Below are positions 40,361 through 49,637 of a DNA stretch of 59,951 bases, in pieces (the first letter of the stretch is position 1; each line of letters starts with the position of its first letter). The stretch is from Acidobacteriaceae bacterium (GTDB taxonomy: Bacteria > Acidobacteriota > Terriglobia > Terriglobales > Acidobacteriaceae). The position numbers and the translations under genes were made by a program. Location: NCBI GenBank assembly GCA_903642225.1, contig CAHJWI010000026.1, forward strand, positions 1-59,951, written 5' to 3'. Below the pieces are notes generated by a model. The model saw nothing but the letters and a program-made list of their open reading frames with translations. It was not told where the DNA came from and searched no databases.

Positions 40361-41005
40361 CTACCTCTGCAAAGCCAGCGCGATCTCGTGCGTGGGAATC
40401 GCACCTTCCCGTAGAATCATCCAGGAATTCCCGCCCCCGCTCAGGTCCACAATCGTCGTCGGCATCGACCTGGCTGTCGGTCCCCCATCCACAATCAGCG
40501 GCACTTGCCCGCCAAGCTGTTCCCGCACGCAGCCTGCCCATGTGCACTCCGGCAACCCCCGTAGATTGGCAGACGTCGCCGTAATCGGCAAACCCAGCCC
40601 ATCCACAATCGCTCGGGGAATCGCCGCCTCCGGCACGCGCAGGGCAACATTCCCCGTGTGCGCCGTCACACGAAGCGGTAACCGGGAACCCGCCTTTACG
40701 ATGATCGTCAACGGCCCCGGCCAGAACCGCTCCGCAAGCCGGTCGAACGCTGTGTCCAGATCGCGCGCCAGTTCATACCCGTGTTCCACACTACCGATCA
40801 GCAAGCTCAGCGGCTTGTGCTTCGCGCGCGTCTTGATCTCATAAATCTGCTCCACTGCCCGCAGGTTTACCGGGTCCACCGCCAGACCGTAAAATGTGTC
40901 CGTCGGCAGCGCGGCCACTTTGCCAGCTGCCAGGTGGCTCACCACATAGCGCACCAGATCCGGCTCGGGTTCGTCCGGGTGCATTCGCAACACTTCGGCG
41001 GTCAT
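40361..41005 (-). CDS. tsaC: Threonylcarbamoyl-AMP synthase (TsaC/YrdC type)
   Basis: This 214-residue enzyme makes threonylcarbamoyl-AMP for the t6A modification of tRNAs that read ANN codons. Recognised stretches are AALPTDTFYGLAVDP, IKTRAKHKPLSLLIG, FWPGPLTIIVKA and ITATSANLRGLPE. It lacks the extra Sua5 C-terminal domain. The ATG at 41005 has GGGAGAG upstream; the frame to 41191 overlaps the divergent methyltransferase gene and is rejected. A YdcF-like gene follows closely. Confidence 0.94.
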   Translation of the reverse strand: MTAEVLRMHPDEPEPDLVRYVVSHLAAGKVAALPTDTFYGLAVDPVNLRAVEQIYEIKTRAKHKPLSLLIGSVEHGYELARDLDTAFDRLAERFWPGPLTIIVKAGSRLPLRVTAHTGNVALRVPEAAIPRAIVDGLGLPITATSANLRGLPECTWAGCVREQLGGQVPLIVDGGPTARSMPTTIVDLSGGGNSWMILREGAIPTHEIALALQR

Positions 41006-41123
41006 CAACTCTCCCACTAGTGAGGCGCGCTTACCCGAAGACGCGGCACCGCACCAAAATCGCAGCCTAGCATACCCTGACGGCCTCCTGCAGTCCGCCG
41101 CTTGCAAAGTAAACTGGCGATGG

Positions 41124-41912
41124 GTGCACGAATTCATCACAAGTCGGCAGAATACCCGCGTACGCGATCTGCGCACGGCTCTACGCGGCAATGCGCCCCA
41201 CGGTATCGCCGCCGTGGAGGGATGGATTCTCGTCAGTGAAGCGGTGATGGCGCAACAGGCCGGCCTGGGACCTCATGTCGAGACTATTTTTGTTCGCGAA
41301 GATGCCCAGGAGAAAGCCGTGCTCGCCCACGGTGTCCTGCCAATCGTCATCCTTTCGTGCGACGCATTCGACAGCGCCGCCTCGACGGAGCAGTCCCAGG
41401 GTATAGCCGCCATCGTTCGCAAACCGCAGCACCCCTTCACACCGTATTTTGACGACCTTATGATCGTCGCCGCCGGCCTGCAAGACCCAGGCAATCTGGG
41501 CACCATCGTCCGCTCCGCTGCGGCGTTCGGTGCTGCAGCCGTCCTGCTGGCGGAGCAAACCGTGGACCCGTGGAACGGCAAGGCCCAGCGTGCCTCCGCG
41601 GGCGCCGTCTTCCGCATGCCGTTGCCCATCTGGTCTGATGAAACCCTGGCTCAACTGCGCTCCCGCGACATCCGCCTGCTCGCTGCCGTGCCGGATGACA
41701 AGGATGCCTGCCCGGCTCATCGCATCGACCTAACTGGGGGATGCGCGTTCCTTATAGGCAACGAGGGCAATGGCCTGTCGAAAGCCATGCTCGCACTCGC
41801 CGACGAGCGCGTCACCCTGCCCATGCCCGGCCCCACTGAAAGCCTGAACGCAGCCGTGGCCGGCTCACTCCTTCTCTACGAAGCCGCCCGCCAGCGCGGC
41901 TTCCGGCAGTAA
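41124..41912 (+). CDS. TrmH-family RNA 2'-O-methyltransferase
   Basis: This 262-residue SPOUT enzyme has the three motifs of the TrmH/SpoU family: NLGTIVRSAAAFGAAAV, FLIGNEGNGLSKAML and ESLNAAVAGSLLLYEAAR, which form the knotted SAM site. An N-terminal L30e-like substrate domain precedes them (ITSRQNTRVRDLRTALRG). The target, 23S rRNA or tRNA, cannot be told. It starts with GTG and is followed by rarA after only four bases. Confidence 0.9.
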   Translation: MHEFITSRQNTRVRDLRTALRGNAPHGIAAVEGWILVSEAVMAQQAGLGPHVETIFVREDAQEKAVLAHGVLPIVILSCDAFDSAASTEQSQGIAAIVRKPQHPFTPYFDDLMIVAAGLQDPGNLGTIVRSAAAFGAAAVLLAEQTVDPWNGKAQRASAGAVFRMPLPIWSDETLAQLRSRDIRLLAAVPDDKDACPAHRIDLTGGCAFLIGNEGNGLSKAMLALADERVTLPMPGPTESLNAAVAGSLLLYEAARQRGFRQ

Positions 41913-41916
41913 TCCC

Positions 41917-43260
41917 GTGGGTCTCTTCGCACCTACTCCCGCTGATACCAGAGGCTCGCGCGGCATCCCGCTTGCTGAGCGCATGCGGCCGCACACCCTT
42001 CAGGGCTACGTGGGCCAGCAGCACCTGCTCGGTCCCGGCAAGCCGCTGCGACTCGCCATTGAGCGCGATGAACCCGGCTCCATGATCTTTTGGGGTCCGC
42101 CTGGCACGGGCAAGACCACGCTCGCCAAGATCATAGCGGCCACCACACATGCAACCTTCGTTGAGTTCTCCGCCGTCACAAGTGGCATCAAGGAAATCAA
42201 GCAGGTGATGGTAGATGCGGAGCGTGCTGCCTCCATGGGCTCCCGCACTATCCTTTTCATCGACGAAATCCACCGCTTCAACCGTGCTCAGCAGGACGCC
42301 TTCCTGCCGTACGTGGAACGTGGTGACCTGCGCCTGATCGGCGCCACCACCGAAAATCCTTCGTTTGAAGTGAACGCCGCACTGCTCAGCCGCTGCCGCG
42401 TCTACGTGCTGCAGCCGCTCACGGAAGAGCAGGTCGTCCAGCTTTTACGAACCGCGCTGACGGACAACGCAACCGGCCTGGGCGCGCTGAAATTCACCGC
42501 GGACGACGACGCACTCCAAACCATCGCGAGCTTTTCGAGCGGCGACGCGCGCTACGCCCTGAACGCGCTGGAATCGTCGGCCAATCTTCTCTTGGGTCTG
42601 AGCGCAACGCATCTTACCCGTGAACTGGCCGCGGAAGCCCTGCAACAACGCGTGCTGCTCTACGACAAGAACGGCGAACAGCACTATGACCTGATAAGTG
42701 CGCTGCATAAATCCGTGGGTAATTCCGATGCGGATGCCGCACTCTACTGGTTGGGTCGCATGTTAGCTGCCGGAGAAGACGCAAACTATATCGCTCGACG
42801 ACTTATTCGCATGTCGGTCGAAGATATTGGCCTCGCCGCTCCGGAAGCGCTCAACTTATGCCTCTCCGCCCAGCAAGCCATGCATCTGCTGGGCTCACCA
42901 GAAGGGGAACTTGCGCTCGCCCAGGCCACCGTCTATCTCGCCCTCGCGCCCAAATCCAACGCCGTGTACACCGCATGGTCCGCAGTTGCCGAAGATGTCG
43001 CAACGACTGCAGCCCAACCCGTGCCGCTACACCTGCGCAATGCGCCTACCAAGCTGATGAAGTCTTTGAAATACGGCAAAGACTATAAGTATGCGCACGA
43101 CGTGCAAGGCAGGGTCGCAGCCATGCCTTGCCTGCCAAACAGCCTTGCAGATCGCACTTACTACCACCCGACCGATCAGGGCCGCGAGAAGCAGTTATCG
43201 CAGCGACTGGACGAGGTGAAACGCCTGCAACGCGAAACGAGTTCGCCAGAAGGCGAATAA
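41917..43260 (+). CDS. rarA: Replication-associated recombination protein A
   Basis: This 447-residue AAA+ ATPase acts at stalled replication forks. Walker A is [13 protein letters not shown] near residue 60, Walker [22 protein letters not shown] near 113, and sensor regions are [19 protein letters not shown] and [13 protein letters not shown]. The C-terminal part ([26 protein letters not shown]) matches the RarA oligomerisation region. The GTG start is four bases after the TrmH-family stop, so the two are co-transcribed. Confidence 0.94.
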   Translation: MGLFAPTPADTRGSRGIPLAERMRPHTLQGYVGQQHLLGPGKPLRLAIERDEPGSMIFWGPPGTGKTTLAKIIAATTHATFVEFSAVTSGIKEIKQVMVDAERAASMGSRTILFIDEIHRFNRAQQDAFLPYVERGDLRLIGATTENPSFEVNAALLSRCRVYVLQPLTEEQVVQLLRTALTDNATGLGALKFTADDDALQTIASFSSGDARYALNALESSANLLLGLSATHLTRELAAEALQQRVLLYDKNGEQHYDLISALHKSVGNSDADAALYWLGRMLAAGEDANYIARRLIRMSVEDIGLAAPEALNLCLSAQQAMHLLGSPEGELALAQATVYLALAPKSNAVYTAWSAVAEDVATTAAQPVPLHLRNAPTKLMKSLKYGKDYKYAHDVQGRVAAMPCLPNSLADRTYYHPTDQGREKQLSQRLDEVKRLQRETSSPEGE

Positions 43261-43266
43261 GTCACG

Positions 43267-45453
43267 TTACTTTCTGCCGTCTGCGATCGCCGTAAGCACA
43301 ACAGCTTTTGAGAGTAACTCCGGTAGCACATTCGGTGCCGCTCCACTCTTTCCGGGATAGATCACGTAAGTCGGCACGCCACTTCGCCCAACGGCCGTAA
43401 GTGCCGCCGTGATTGCGGGGTCATACTGCGTCCAGTCCGCACGCATGAGCACAAAGTCACCCGCACGCAACTTATCCTGTACCTCGCTTGTGTTCAGCAC
43501 CAGCTTTTCATTTACCTGGCAACTCAGGCACCAGGCCGCCGTATAGTCCACAAACACCGCCTTGCCGCTCGCGCGGGCCGCATCCAGCGACGGTTGAGAG
43601 AAGGGCTCCCACTTCGCCGCAAATGCTGCCTCCGCTTTACCCGGCCGTTCCACAAATGGAGTCGCCACCCCAAGCACCAAAAGCACAACTGCAATCGCCG
43701 TCGCAACGCGCGCCGCCGGCCATCGTCCCAGCACCCATGCACCCACGCTCACCACCAGCAGACCAGTCAGCAGCATGGCAGCCTGGTACACACCTTCACC
43801 CGGCGCGCCGCCCGTAAACAAGCGGCCATAGATGTACACCAGCCAGATCACTGTCGCAAACAGCGGCAGAGCCGTCACCTGCTTCAGCACTTCCATCCAC
43901 GCACCCGGCTTGGGCAGCCACCGGATCAGCGCCGGAAAATAGCTGATGGCAAGATACGGCAACGCAAGTCCCACACCCAAAGCCGTGAACACGACAAATG
44001 TAACCCATGGCGGCTGCGCAAGCGCAAAGCCGATGGCCACACCCATGAACGGCCCCACGCACGGCGTTGCCACCACCGTGGCAAGCACACCGGTAAAAAA
44101 GCTCCCGGTCACTCCTTGCTTACGGGTAAGCGAATCACCCGCGCTTGTCACCGACAGGCCAAGCTCAAAGACACCGGCCAGCGACAATGCAAAAAAGAAC
44201 AGCCCCATCGCAAGAACCGCCACAAACCCGGGCGACTGCAGCTGAAACCCCCACCCAAACCGACTGCCACCGCTGCGCAGCAACAGCAGCACAGCCACGA
44301 TCACCCAGAATGAAACGACGACACCAAGCGTGTAGACCAGGCCATGCAGCCGCAGCCGCTTGCGCTCTTCCCCGCTGGACTGCACAAGCGACAGCGCCTT
44401 TAAAAACAGCACCGGAAACACGCACGGCATCAGGTTCAGCACCACACCACCGAGCAGCGCCAGCAACACCGCGGAAAAGACCGTAACCTCCTCCGCCGCA
44501 TGCGCTCCGCCAACATGTGTTCCCACGTTGCCCACCGGCGGCTGAACCTGCGCTGCTGTTCCTGCCGCAACGTCCGCGGAGACATCGTAGGCCTCGTCCT
44601 CACTCAGCTCCACCACGCCGTGCAATGTCTTGGGTGCCGGTGTGTTGGGCAGCAAAGTCACATACATACGGACACCATCCGGCAGCGATTCCGTTGCCGG
44701 CTCCACATTGTCCGCAATGACGCCGCCATCCGCCGGGAAGAAGTCCGCTTCCGTCTCCTGCGTACCGGTCTTCAAGGTCAGAGCTAGCTTGTCACCACGG
44801 GCCACCGCATGCGCCGCAAACCGAGCCGGCATCTGCTCCGGCAGGTGCTTCAATGCCGCCGCCAAAGGGCCCACCTTGGTTCCGCTGTCCGCAACCACAG
44901 TTCCAAGCGGCGCCACCTTCAAATCGAGTCCAAGGTCCGCGCTGCCTGGAACGCATACCTCTGCGCACACCAGCCATTTCACCTTGGCCGTCACGTGCAC
45001 CATGCCACTTCGACCGGCCCTCGTTTTGGGGGCTGCAGTCAGCACCACAGGGTACGTCACGTTATCTTCATAGCCGTAGTCAACGGCACCCTGGTAAGGC
45101 AGCCGCGTGGGAATCGGGAACAGCAAATCGCCTGCCTGTATGCCGGCCGGCAAAGTCCAGGCCACCGACGGTGGAAAGCCGGCAAATCCTGCATTCTTCC
45201 AGTAGATATGCCACTTTTCTTCAAGCGTGAATACGAAGCCAATCGTCTGCGTTCCACCTGCAGCGATCTGTGGCCCTGCGCTTACCATTTCCACGGTGAC
45301 GTGCAGCCCCTTCACCGGCCCTGGACCACCGTTCCCCACCGCTCCATGCTGCCCTGCCGCGGTACCTGGCACCATGAGTACGAAGAAATACAGCAACCAT
45401 GCACCCAGCAGCGGGCGCGGCAGTCGTGCAGTCAAAAAGGAGAAAAAGTTCAT
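43267..45453 (-). CDS. dsbD: Thiol:disulfide interchange protein DsbD
   Basis: This 728-residue membrane protein brings reducing power to the periplasm. It has a signal peptide, an N-terminal DsbD-like beta domain (GPQIAAGGTQTIGFVFTLEE, WLVCAEVCVPGSADL with two cysteines), eight membrane helices holding the redox cysteines in LNLMPCVFPVLFLKA and VATPCVGPFMG, and a C-terminal thioredoxin domain with active site CLSC near residue 645. The ATG at 45453 has AAGG upstream and starts a clear signal peptide, so the frame to 45519 is rejected. It is last in the minus-strand lnt-prfB run. Confidence 0.93.
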   Translation of the reverse strand: MNFFSFLTARLPRPLLGAWLLYFFVLMVPGTAAGQHGAVGNGGPGPVKGLHVTVEMVSAGPQIAAGGTQTIGFVFTLEEKWHIYWKNAGFAGFPPSVAWTLPAGIQAGDLLFPIPTRLPYQGAVDYGYEDNVTYPVVLTAAPKTRAGRSGMVHVTAKVKWLVCAEVCVPGSADLGLDLKVAPLGTVVADSGTKVGPLAAALKHLPEQMPARFAAHAVARGDKLALTLKTGTQETEADFFPADGGVIADNVEPATESLPDGVRMYVTLLPNTPAPKTLHGVVELSEDEAYDVSADVAAGTAAQVQPPVGNVGTHVGGAHAAEEVTVFSAVLLALLGGVVLNLMPCVFPVLFLKALSLVQSSGEERKRLRLHGLVYTLGVVVSFWVIVAVLLLLRSGGSRFGWGFQLQSPGFVAVLAMGLFFFALSLAGVFELGLSVTSAGDSLTRKQGVTGSFFTGVLATVVATPCVGPFMGVAIGFALAQPPWVTFVVFTALGVGLALPYLAISYFPALIRWLPKPGAWMEVLKQVTALPLFATVIWLVYIYGRLFTGGAPGEGVYQAAMLLTGLLVVSVGAWVLGRWPAARVATAIAVVLLVLGVATPFVERPGKAEAAFAAKWEPFSQPSLDAARASGKAVFVDYTAAWCLSCQVNEKLVLNTSEVQDKLRAGDFVLMRADWTQYDPAITAALTAVGRSGVPTYVIYPGKSGAAPNVLPELLSKAVVLTAIADGRK

Positions 45454-45515
45454 GCGACCTTCATGATAGGCCTTGTCACAAGCGTCAGTCGCGGCCCTGG
45501 CCAGGGATATCCAGT

Positions 45516-45914
45516 TCACCTTTGCCTCCTGTGCTCCACCATCAGGCAGCGGTCCATCACCACGGCAAGACCATGCGCCTCGGCATGTGTCGCTGCAGCC
45601 TCATTCACAATGCCCTGCTGCACCCACACCTGTGTCAGACCAAGAGCAAGCATCTCCTCCACAATGCCCGGAATCGCACGCGGCAGCCGAAAGACATTTA
45701 CCAGGTCCGGCCGCTCCGGTACGTCTGCCAGGGACGCATAGCTGCGTTCCCCAAGCACTGCTTGCACGGCCGGGTTGACCGGCAGTATGCGATAGCCTGC
45801 AGCCTGCATGTACTTTGATACAAAGTGACTCGGCTTGATCGGGTCGTCAGACAAGCCGATGACTGCGATCGTTTTCGCCCGAAGCATGCGGGCGATCACA
45901 TCTGGCTCATTCAT
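45516..45914 (-). CDS. CoA-binding domain protein (YccU-like)
   Basis: This 132-residue protein has a Rossmann-like CoA-binding domain, with IAVIGLSDDPIKPSHFVSKY as the nucleotide-binding loop and VWVQQGIVNEAAATHAEAHG near the end. Such stand-alone proteins have no settled function. The start ATG at 45914 overlaps the stop of the upstream DinB gene by four bases (ATGA), which favours this start over 45926. Confidence 0.83.
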   Translation of the reverse strand: MNEPDVIARMLRAKTIAVIGLSDDPIKPSHFVSKYMQAAGYRILPVNPAVQAVLGERSYASLADVPERPDLVNVFRLPRAIPGIVEEMLALGLTQVWVQQGIVNEAAATHAEAHGLAVVMDRCLMVEHRRQR

Positions 45915-46405
45915 TGCGGTGGCCACGCCTGTAGTAAACGCCGCAGCACAATCAGCTCGCCCACGTGGTAAGCCGCGTGGTCAGCGATCAGCAGGGCCTC
46001 CCGCAGCAGGTTCTGCCCGTCGCCCCACGCAAACGTCGCTGTCAGTTCACCATCCTCAAGCAGCGCCACAAACCGTTTCCGATCTTCCACAATAGCGAAG
46101 ACGCAAGCATCCCATGACCGCTCATCTGGCGGAGCGGGATCCGCCGGCCAGTACGCCGCTGGCCATTCCGAGTACTTGTATCCCGCACCCTCCGCGTTGG
46201 TGCTGAACTCCAGAATGTCCCGCTGCGCAATCCGCAGGTGCTCCAGGATCTGCCACGCGGAATACGGCAGGTGAGCGGGAACCACACCCTGCAATTCGTA
46301 GGGCATCGCTCCAACAGCCTTGCTGAAACCGGCATGCGCCTGCCCACCTTCCAGCAGCGCCTTTACTTGCTTCAACAATTCAGGACGAAGCATTTCTTCA
46401 GCCAT
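45911..46405 (-). CDS. DinB-like protein
   Basis: This 164-residue protein looks like a DinB/YfiT four-helix bundle, with metal-binding histidines likely in WQILEHLRIAQRD and the C-terminal DHAAYHVGELIVLRRLLQAWP. Some family members are metal-dependent thiol transferases. It follows prfB by 34 bases and overlaps the CoA-binding gene by four bases. The substrate is unknown. Confidence 0.8.
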   Translation of the reverse strand: MAEEMLRPELLKQVKALLEGGQAHAGFSKAVGAMPYELQGVVPAHLPYSAWQILEHLRIAQRDILEFSTNAEGAGYKYSEWPAAYWPADPAPPDERSWDACVFAIVEDRKRFVALLEDGELTATFAWGDGQNLLREALLIADHAAYHVGELIVLRRLLQAWPPQ

Positions 46406-46439
46406 AAATACTCAGATGCAACAGCCGTGCAGCTCGCAC

Positions 46440-47568
46440 CTAGTCGTCGGTCTCCACCATCGGCGCAGGCACACCGCCTTCACGCCGCAGCCGCAGATAG
46501 CCCCGGATGAACGGTTCCAGCGCCCCGTCCAGCACCCTGTCCACGTCTCCCACCTCCACGCGCGTTCGCAGGTCCTTCGCCATACGGTATGGCTGCAGCA
46601 CGTACGACCGAATTTGCGACCCAAAGGTGTTGTCCAGCTTTGAATCCTCCATCTTCTTCGCGGTCGCCTTCTTCTTGTCGAGCTCGTACTCATATAGGCG
46701 CGACCGCAACAGCTTCATCGCCCGCTCCTTGTTCTTGTGTTGCGACCGCTCGTTCTGGCAGCCGGCAACAATCCCGGTTGGCAGGTGCGTTATGCGTACC
46801 GCAGAGTCCGTCGTATTCACATGCTGGCCGCCCTTGCCGCCGCTTCGATAGGTATCGATCCGCAACTCATCCGGCTTGATGTCGATCACGATCGAATCGT
46901 CGATCTCCGGCGACACGAACACCGACGAAAACGACGTATGCCGTCGCTTGGCCGAATCAAAGGGCGAGATGCGCACCAGACGGTGCACGCCAGTCTCTCC
47001 GGTCAGCATGCCGAACGCGTTCTCCCCCGTAACGGTGAATGTCACAGACTTGATCCCTGCCTCGTCCCCATCCTGAATCTCGTTGATCTCCACCTTGAAC
47101 TGTTCCCGCTCCGCCCATCGCAGATACATGCGCATCAGCATCTCGGCCCAGTCCTGGCTCTCCGTTCCACCAGCTCCGGGATGCACGGTCACAATGGCGT
47201 TCAGAGCATCGCTCTCACCGCTCAGCATGGTTTTCGTCTCCAGCTGCTCGGCAAACGCCTCGGTCTTCGTGATCTCTGCGGCCAGCTCCGGTTCCACCTG
47301 CTCGCCCTCGCGCGCCAGATCGAAATACGCCTCCACATCGCTGGCATGCCGCTCCAGCTCCGTATCGTCCGCCAGCAAGCCTTCCAGCCGCTTGCGCTCC
47401 CGCATAAGGGGTTGCGAACGCGCCGCATTTGTCCACACCGCGGGGTCAGCAATCTCTGCCTCTACCGCCGCAAGCTCCTTTGCAATCCGTGTGCGGTCAA
47501 AGATACTCCCGCAGTTCGCGCACACGTGCACGAACCGGGGAGTACGAGTATTCCAAATCTGTCAGCAT
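46440..47568 (-). CDS. prfB: Peptide chain release factor 2, expressed through a programmed +1 frameshift
   Basis: RF2 ends translation at UGA and UAA. The protein begins at ATG 47568 and reads 23 codons to CTT, then meets an in-frame TGA (47499-47497). A +1 shift over CTTTGAC continues into the main frame as L-D-R-T-R-I, giving about 375 residues. The SPF tripeptide that reads the stop codon is in RISPFDSAKRR and the catalytic GGQ is in SGGKGGQHVNTT. A start inside the main frame at 47531 is thus artificial. The gene itself ends with TAG, which RF1 reads. It lies between lnt and a DinB gene on the same strand. Confidence 0.96.
47496..47510 (-). promoter_or_regulatory. prfB programmed frameshift site
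   Basis: On the minus strand the order is GGGAG (47510-47506), TAT, CTT, TGA, C. This is the standard layout of an internal Shine-Dalgarno-like sequence three bases before the slippery CTT and an in-frame TGA followed by C. Low RF2 lets the ribosome shift, giving autogenous control. Confidence 0.93.
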
Positions 47569-47610
47569 GACGAAACTCCTGGGCGCCTCGAGATGCATCA
47601 AGCCCAGACC

Positions 47611-49203
47611 CTAGTTTATCGCGCCCGCTACCGCATACCTCTTCACCACACCCGCAAGCACCAACACACTGGCACCAGCAGCACACAGGTACGCAAACCA
47701 GTCTCCGTATCGCGTATAGAACGTAAGCTCCGATGCATATCCAAACGGCATCACCGCCGCCACTCGCACATGCCGCGGTGCTGCTGCACGCACCGTCCCA
47801 TACGGATCGATCGTCGCCGTGATCCCCGTATTCGTGTCCCGCAGAATCCACCGGCGGTTCTCCATCGCACGCATCCGTGCCATGTTGATGTGCTGGAACG
47901 GCGCGCTCGTATCCCCGTACCATCCGTCGTCGCTCAGGTTCACCAGCACGTCCGCACCGCCGCGCACAAACTGCCGCACTTCGTCCCCAAAGATCGACTC
48001 ATAGCAGATAAACACGCCATACCTGTGCCCCGCCGCAACCAACGGCGCACGGCTCGTCCCCCGGTCAAAGTTCCCCACTGCCTGCGTCAATCCGCTGGCA
48101 AAACTAAACAGCGACGCATACGGCGTAAACTCCCCAAACGGCACCAGGTGAATCTTCCGGTACACGCCGCTATACCCCGCCCCGGGCACATAGAGCGCCG
48201 CCGCATTGTAAGTACGTGCTTCCCGTCTGCCCGGCACCGCATTCATCAGCACCGCACCTGTTATGACCGGCACCTGCATCTCAGCGGCCAGCCTTGTCAA
48301 TACCCGGTCGAATCGCATGTCGTCTACAAAGAACGGTGCCGGTGATTCCGGCCAGAGCACGACCCTCGTCGGCAAGGCCTCCACCCCAGCCTCGCGAACA
48401 GCGCCTGTGCTGAGAGCGCTCAGCACAGGCGCAACACCAGCCTCCGACTGTCCCGCGGCCGTCTCCGCCGCACCCTTACCAACCACAATATTCGGCTGCA
48501 CCAGCACGGCCTGCGCTGTGGCAGAAGGTGTCGGCGAATGTCGAAGCCCCAGCAAACTGACCGCAACAGCGCAACAAACAGCCAGACCACCCACAAGCCG
48601 GCCATGCGCGTACCAGCGCAGCCAGGCCCAAGCCAGCGCACCATTGACCAGCGCCAGCATAAAACTCAGTGCATACACACCTGCCAGCGGCGCCATCCGT
48701 GTTAGCAGACTGTTATCGACCTGCGCATACCCAAGCAAGTCCCATGGAAAGCTCGTCACCCGCGCTCGCGCCAGTTCCACAGCGACCCAAAGCACCGGCA
48801 GCACAAGCACGAGCCAGCGGCTTCTCGCCGGCACGACCCACCGCACCAGCGCCACCACAGCGCCAAACAGCAAGTGGTACAGACCCAGGTAGCAACAGAA
48901 CAGAAACAGCACCAGCGCCCCCATCGGTGCGCTCAAACCGCCGTACTCGTGCATGGTGTCGTACACCCAGTAGCAGTGCCCGAAGTACCACAAGGTGCCA
49001 CACAGATACGACCATGCAGCTAGCGTCCGCACACTACGCCACCCATCCACCGGCAGCCGCAGCAGCACAACGAACCACGGCACCAGCGCCACCCATGCCA
49101 GCGCAGCGCGCCATACCGGCAACGGCCCCGCCACGGGAAAAATGATCGTCTGCAACACTGCAGACAGCACCAACATCCCGGCCACTCCACCCCATTTACG
49201 CAT
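47611..49203 (-). CDS. lnt: Apolipoprotein N-acyltransferase
   Basis: This 530-residue inner-membrane enzyme adds the third acyl chain to lipoproteins. It has about six N-terminal membrane helices and a periplasmic nitrilase domain. The catalytic triad is visible: Glu in VVLWPESPAPFFVDD near 286, Lys in YRKIHLVPFGEF near 349 and Cys in GVFICYESIFGDE near 399. A last membrane helix ends the protein. The ATG at 49203 is preferred to the frame to 49296, which overlaps the divergent small gene. It is 43 bases upstream of prfB. Confidence 0.94.
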   Translation of the reverse strand: MRKWGGVAGMLVLSAVLQTIIFPVAGPLPVWRAALAWVALVPWFVVLLRLPVDGWRSVRTLAAWSYLCGTLWYFGHCYWVYDTMHEYGGLSAPMGALVLFLFCCYLGLYHLLFGAVVALVRWVVPARSRWLVLVLPVLWVAVELARARVTSFPWDLLGYAQVDNSLLTRMAPLAGVYALSFMLALVNGALAWAWLRWYAHGRLVGGLAVCCAVAVSLLGLRHSPTPSATAQAVLVQPNIVVGKGAAETAAGQSEAGVAPVLSALSTGAVREAGVEALPTRVVLWPESPAPFFVDDMRFDRVLTRLAAEMQVPVITGAVLMNAVPGRREARTYNAAALYVPGAGYSGVYRKIHLVPFGEFTPYASLFSFASGLTQAVGNFDRGTSRAPLVAAGHRYGVFICYESIFGDEVRQFVRGGADVLVNLSDDGWYGDTSAPFQHINMARMRAMENRRWILRDTNTGITATIDPYGTVRAAAPRHVRVAAVMPFGYASELTFYTRYGDWFAYLCAAGASVLVLAGVVKRYAVAGAIN

Positions 49204-49260
49204 CGCCGGGAGTCTACCATCCACCAACGACACCGGCCTGAACGGCGTAGACTCACAGTA

Positions 49261-49482
49261 ATGATCTCTGCCTTGTATTTGAATGCCTTTACCCATGCTA
49301 TGAACCCGGTTGTCAGCGTCGTGGTCCGTGCCCTCTCGAAGGTTCTCATGCCCATGTTCGTCGTTGGCATGGCGGGTTCAAGCCTGGTGGTCGGCATCAC
49401 ATTCGCTCATGACTTGTTCGACTTCTTTTCTGACGAGGGCGAAAACGCCATGCCGACTGCCGACAACATGAAGGCCAGCTGA
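49261..49482 (+). CDS. Small predicted membrane protein, unknown function
   Basis: A 73-residue open frame with one or two hydrophobic segments (VVSVVVRALSKVLMPMFVVG, SSLVVGITFAH) and an acidic tail (DFFSDEGENA). It is divergent from lnt. An ATG at 49300 would give a shorter protein. No family is recognised and there is no strong ribosome site at 49261; it is supported mainly by its membrane-protein composition and the space it fills. Confidence 0.45.
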   Translation: MISALYLNAFTHAMNPVVSVVVRALSKVLMPMFVVGMAGSSLVVGITFAHDLFDFFSDEGENAMPTADNMKAS

Positions 49483-49549
49483 TCCCAAAAAAGCGGAAAG
49501 CGAAGCTGGCCCGATTCGACTACACAAATATTGCATCCGCTCCGACTGA

Positions 49550-49578
49550 TTGACCATCGCGTTTCCAGCAACTAGACT
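49550..49578 (+). promoter_or_regulatory. Promoter of the APC permease gene
   Basis: TTGACC (49550-49555) and TAGACT (49573-49578) are separated by exactly 17 bases, about 60 bases before the permease start. Confidence 0.6.
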
Positions 49579-49637
49579 TATCGCTGGGCGCTCGTTCCGC
49601 TCCGGCTGTGTTTCGCCGTACCAGGTCGCACATACAG

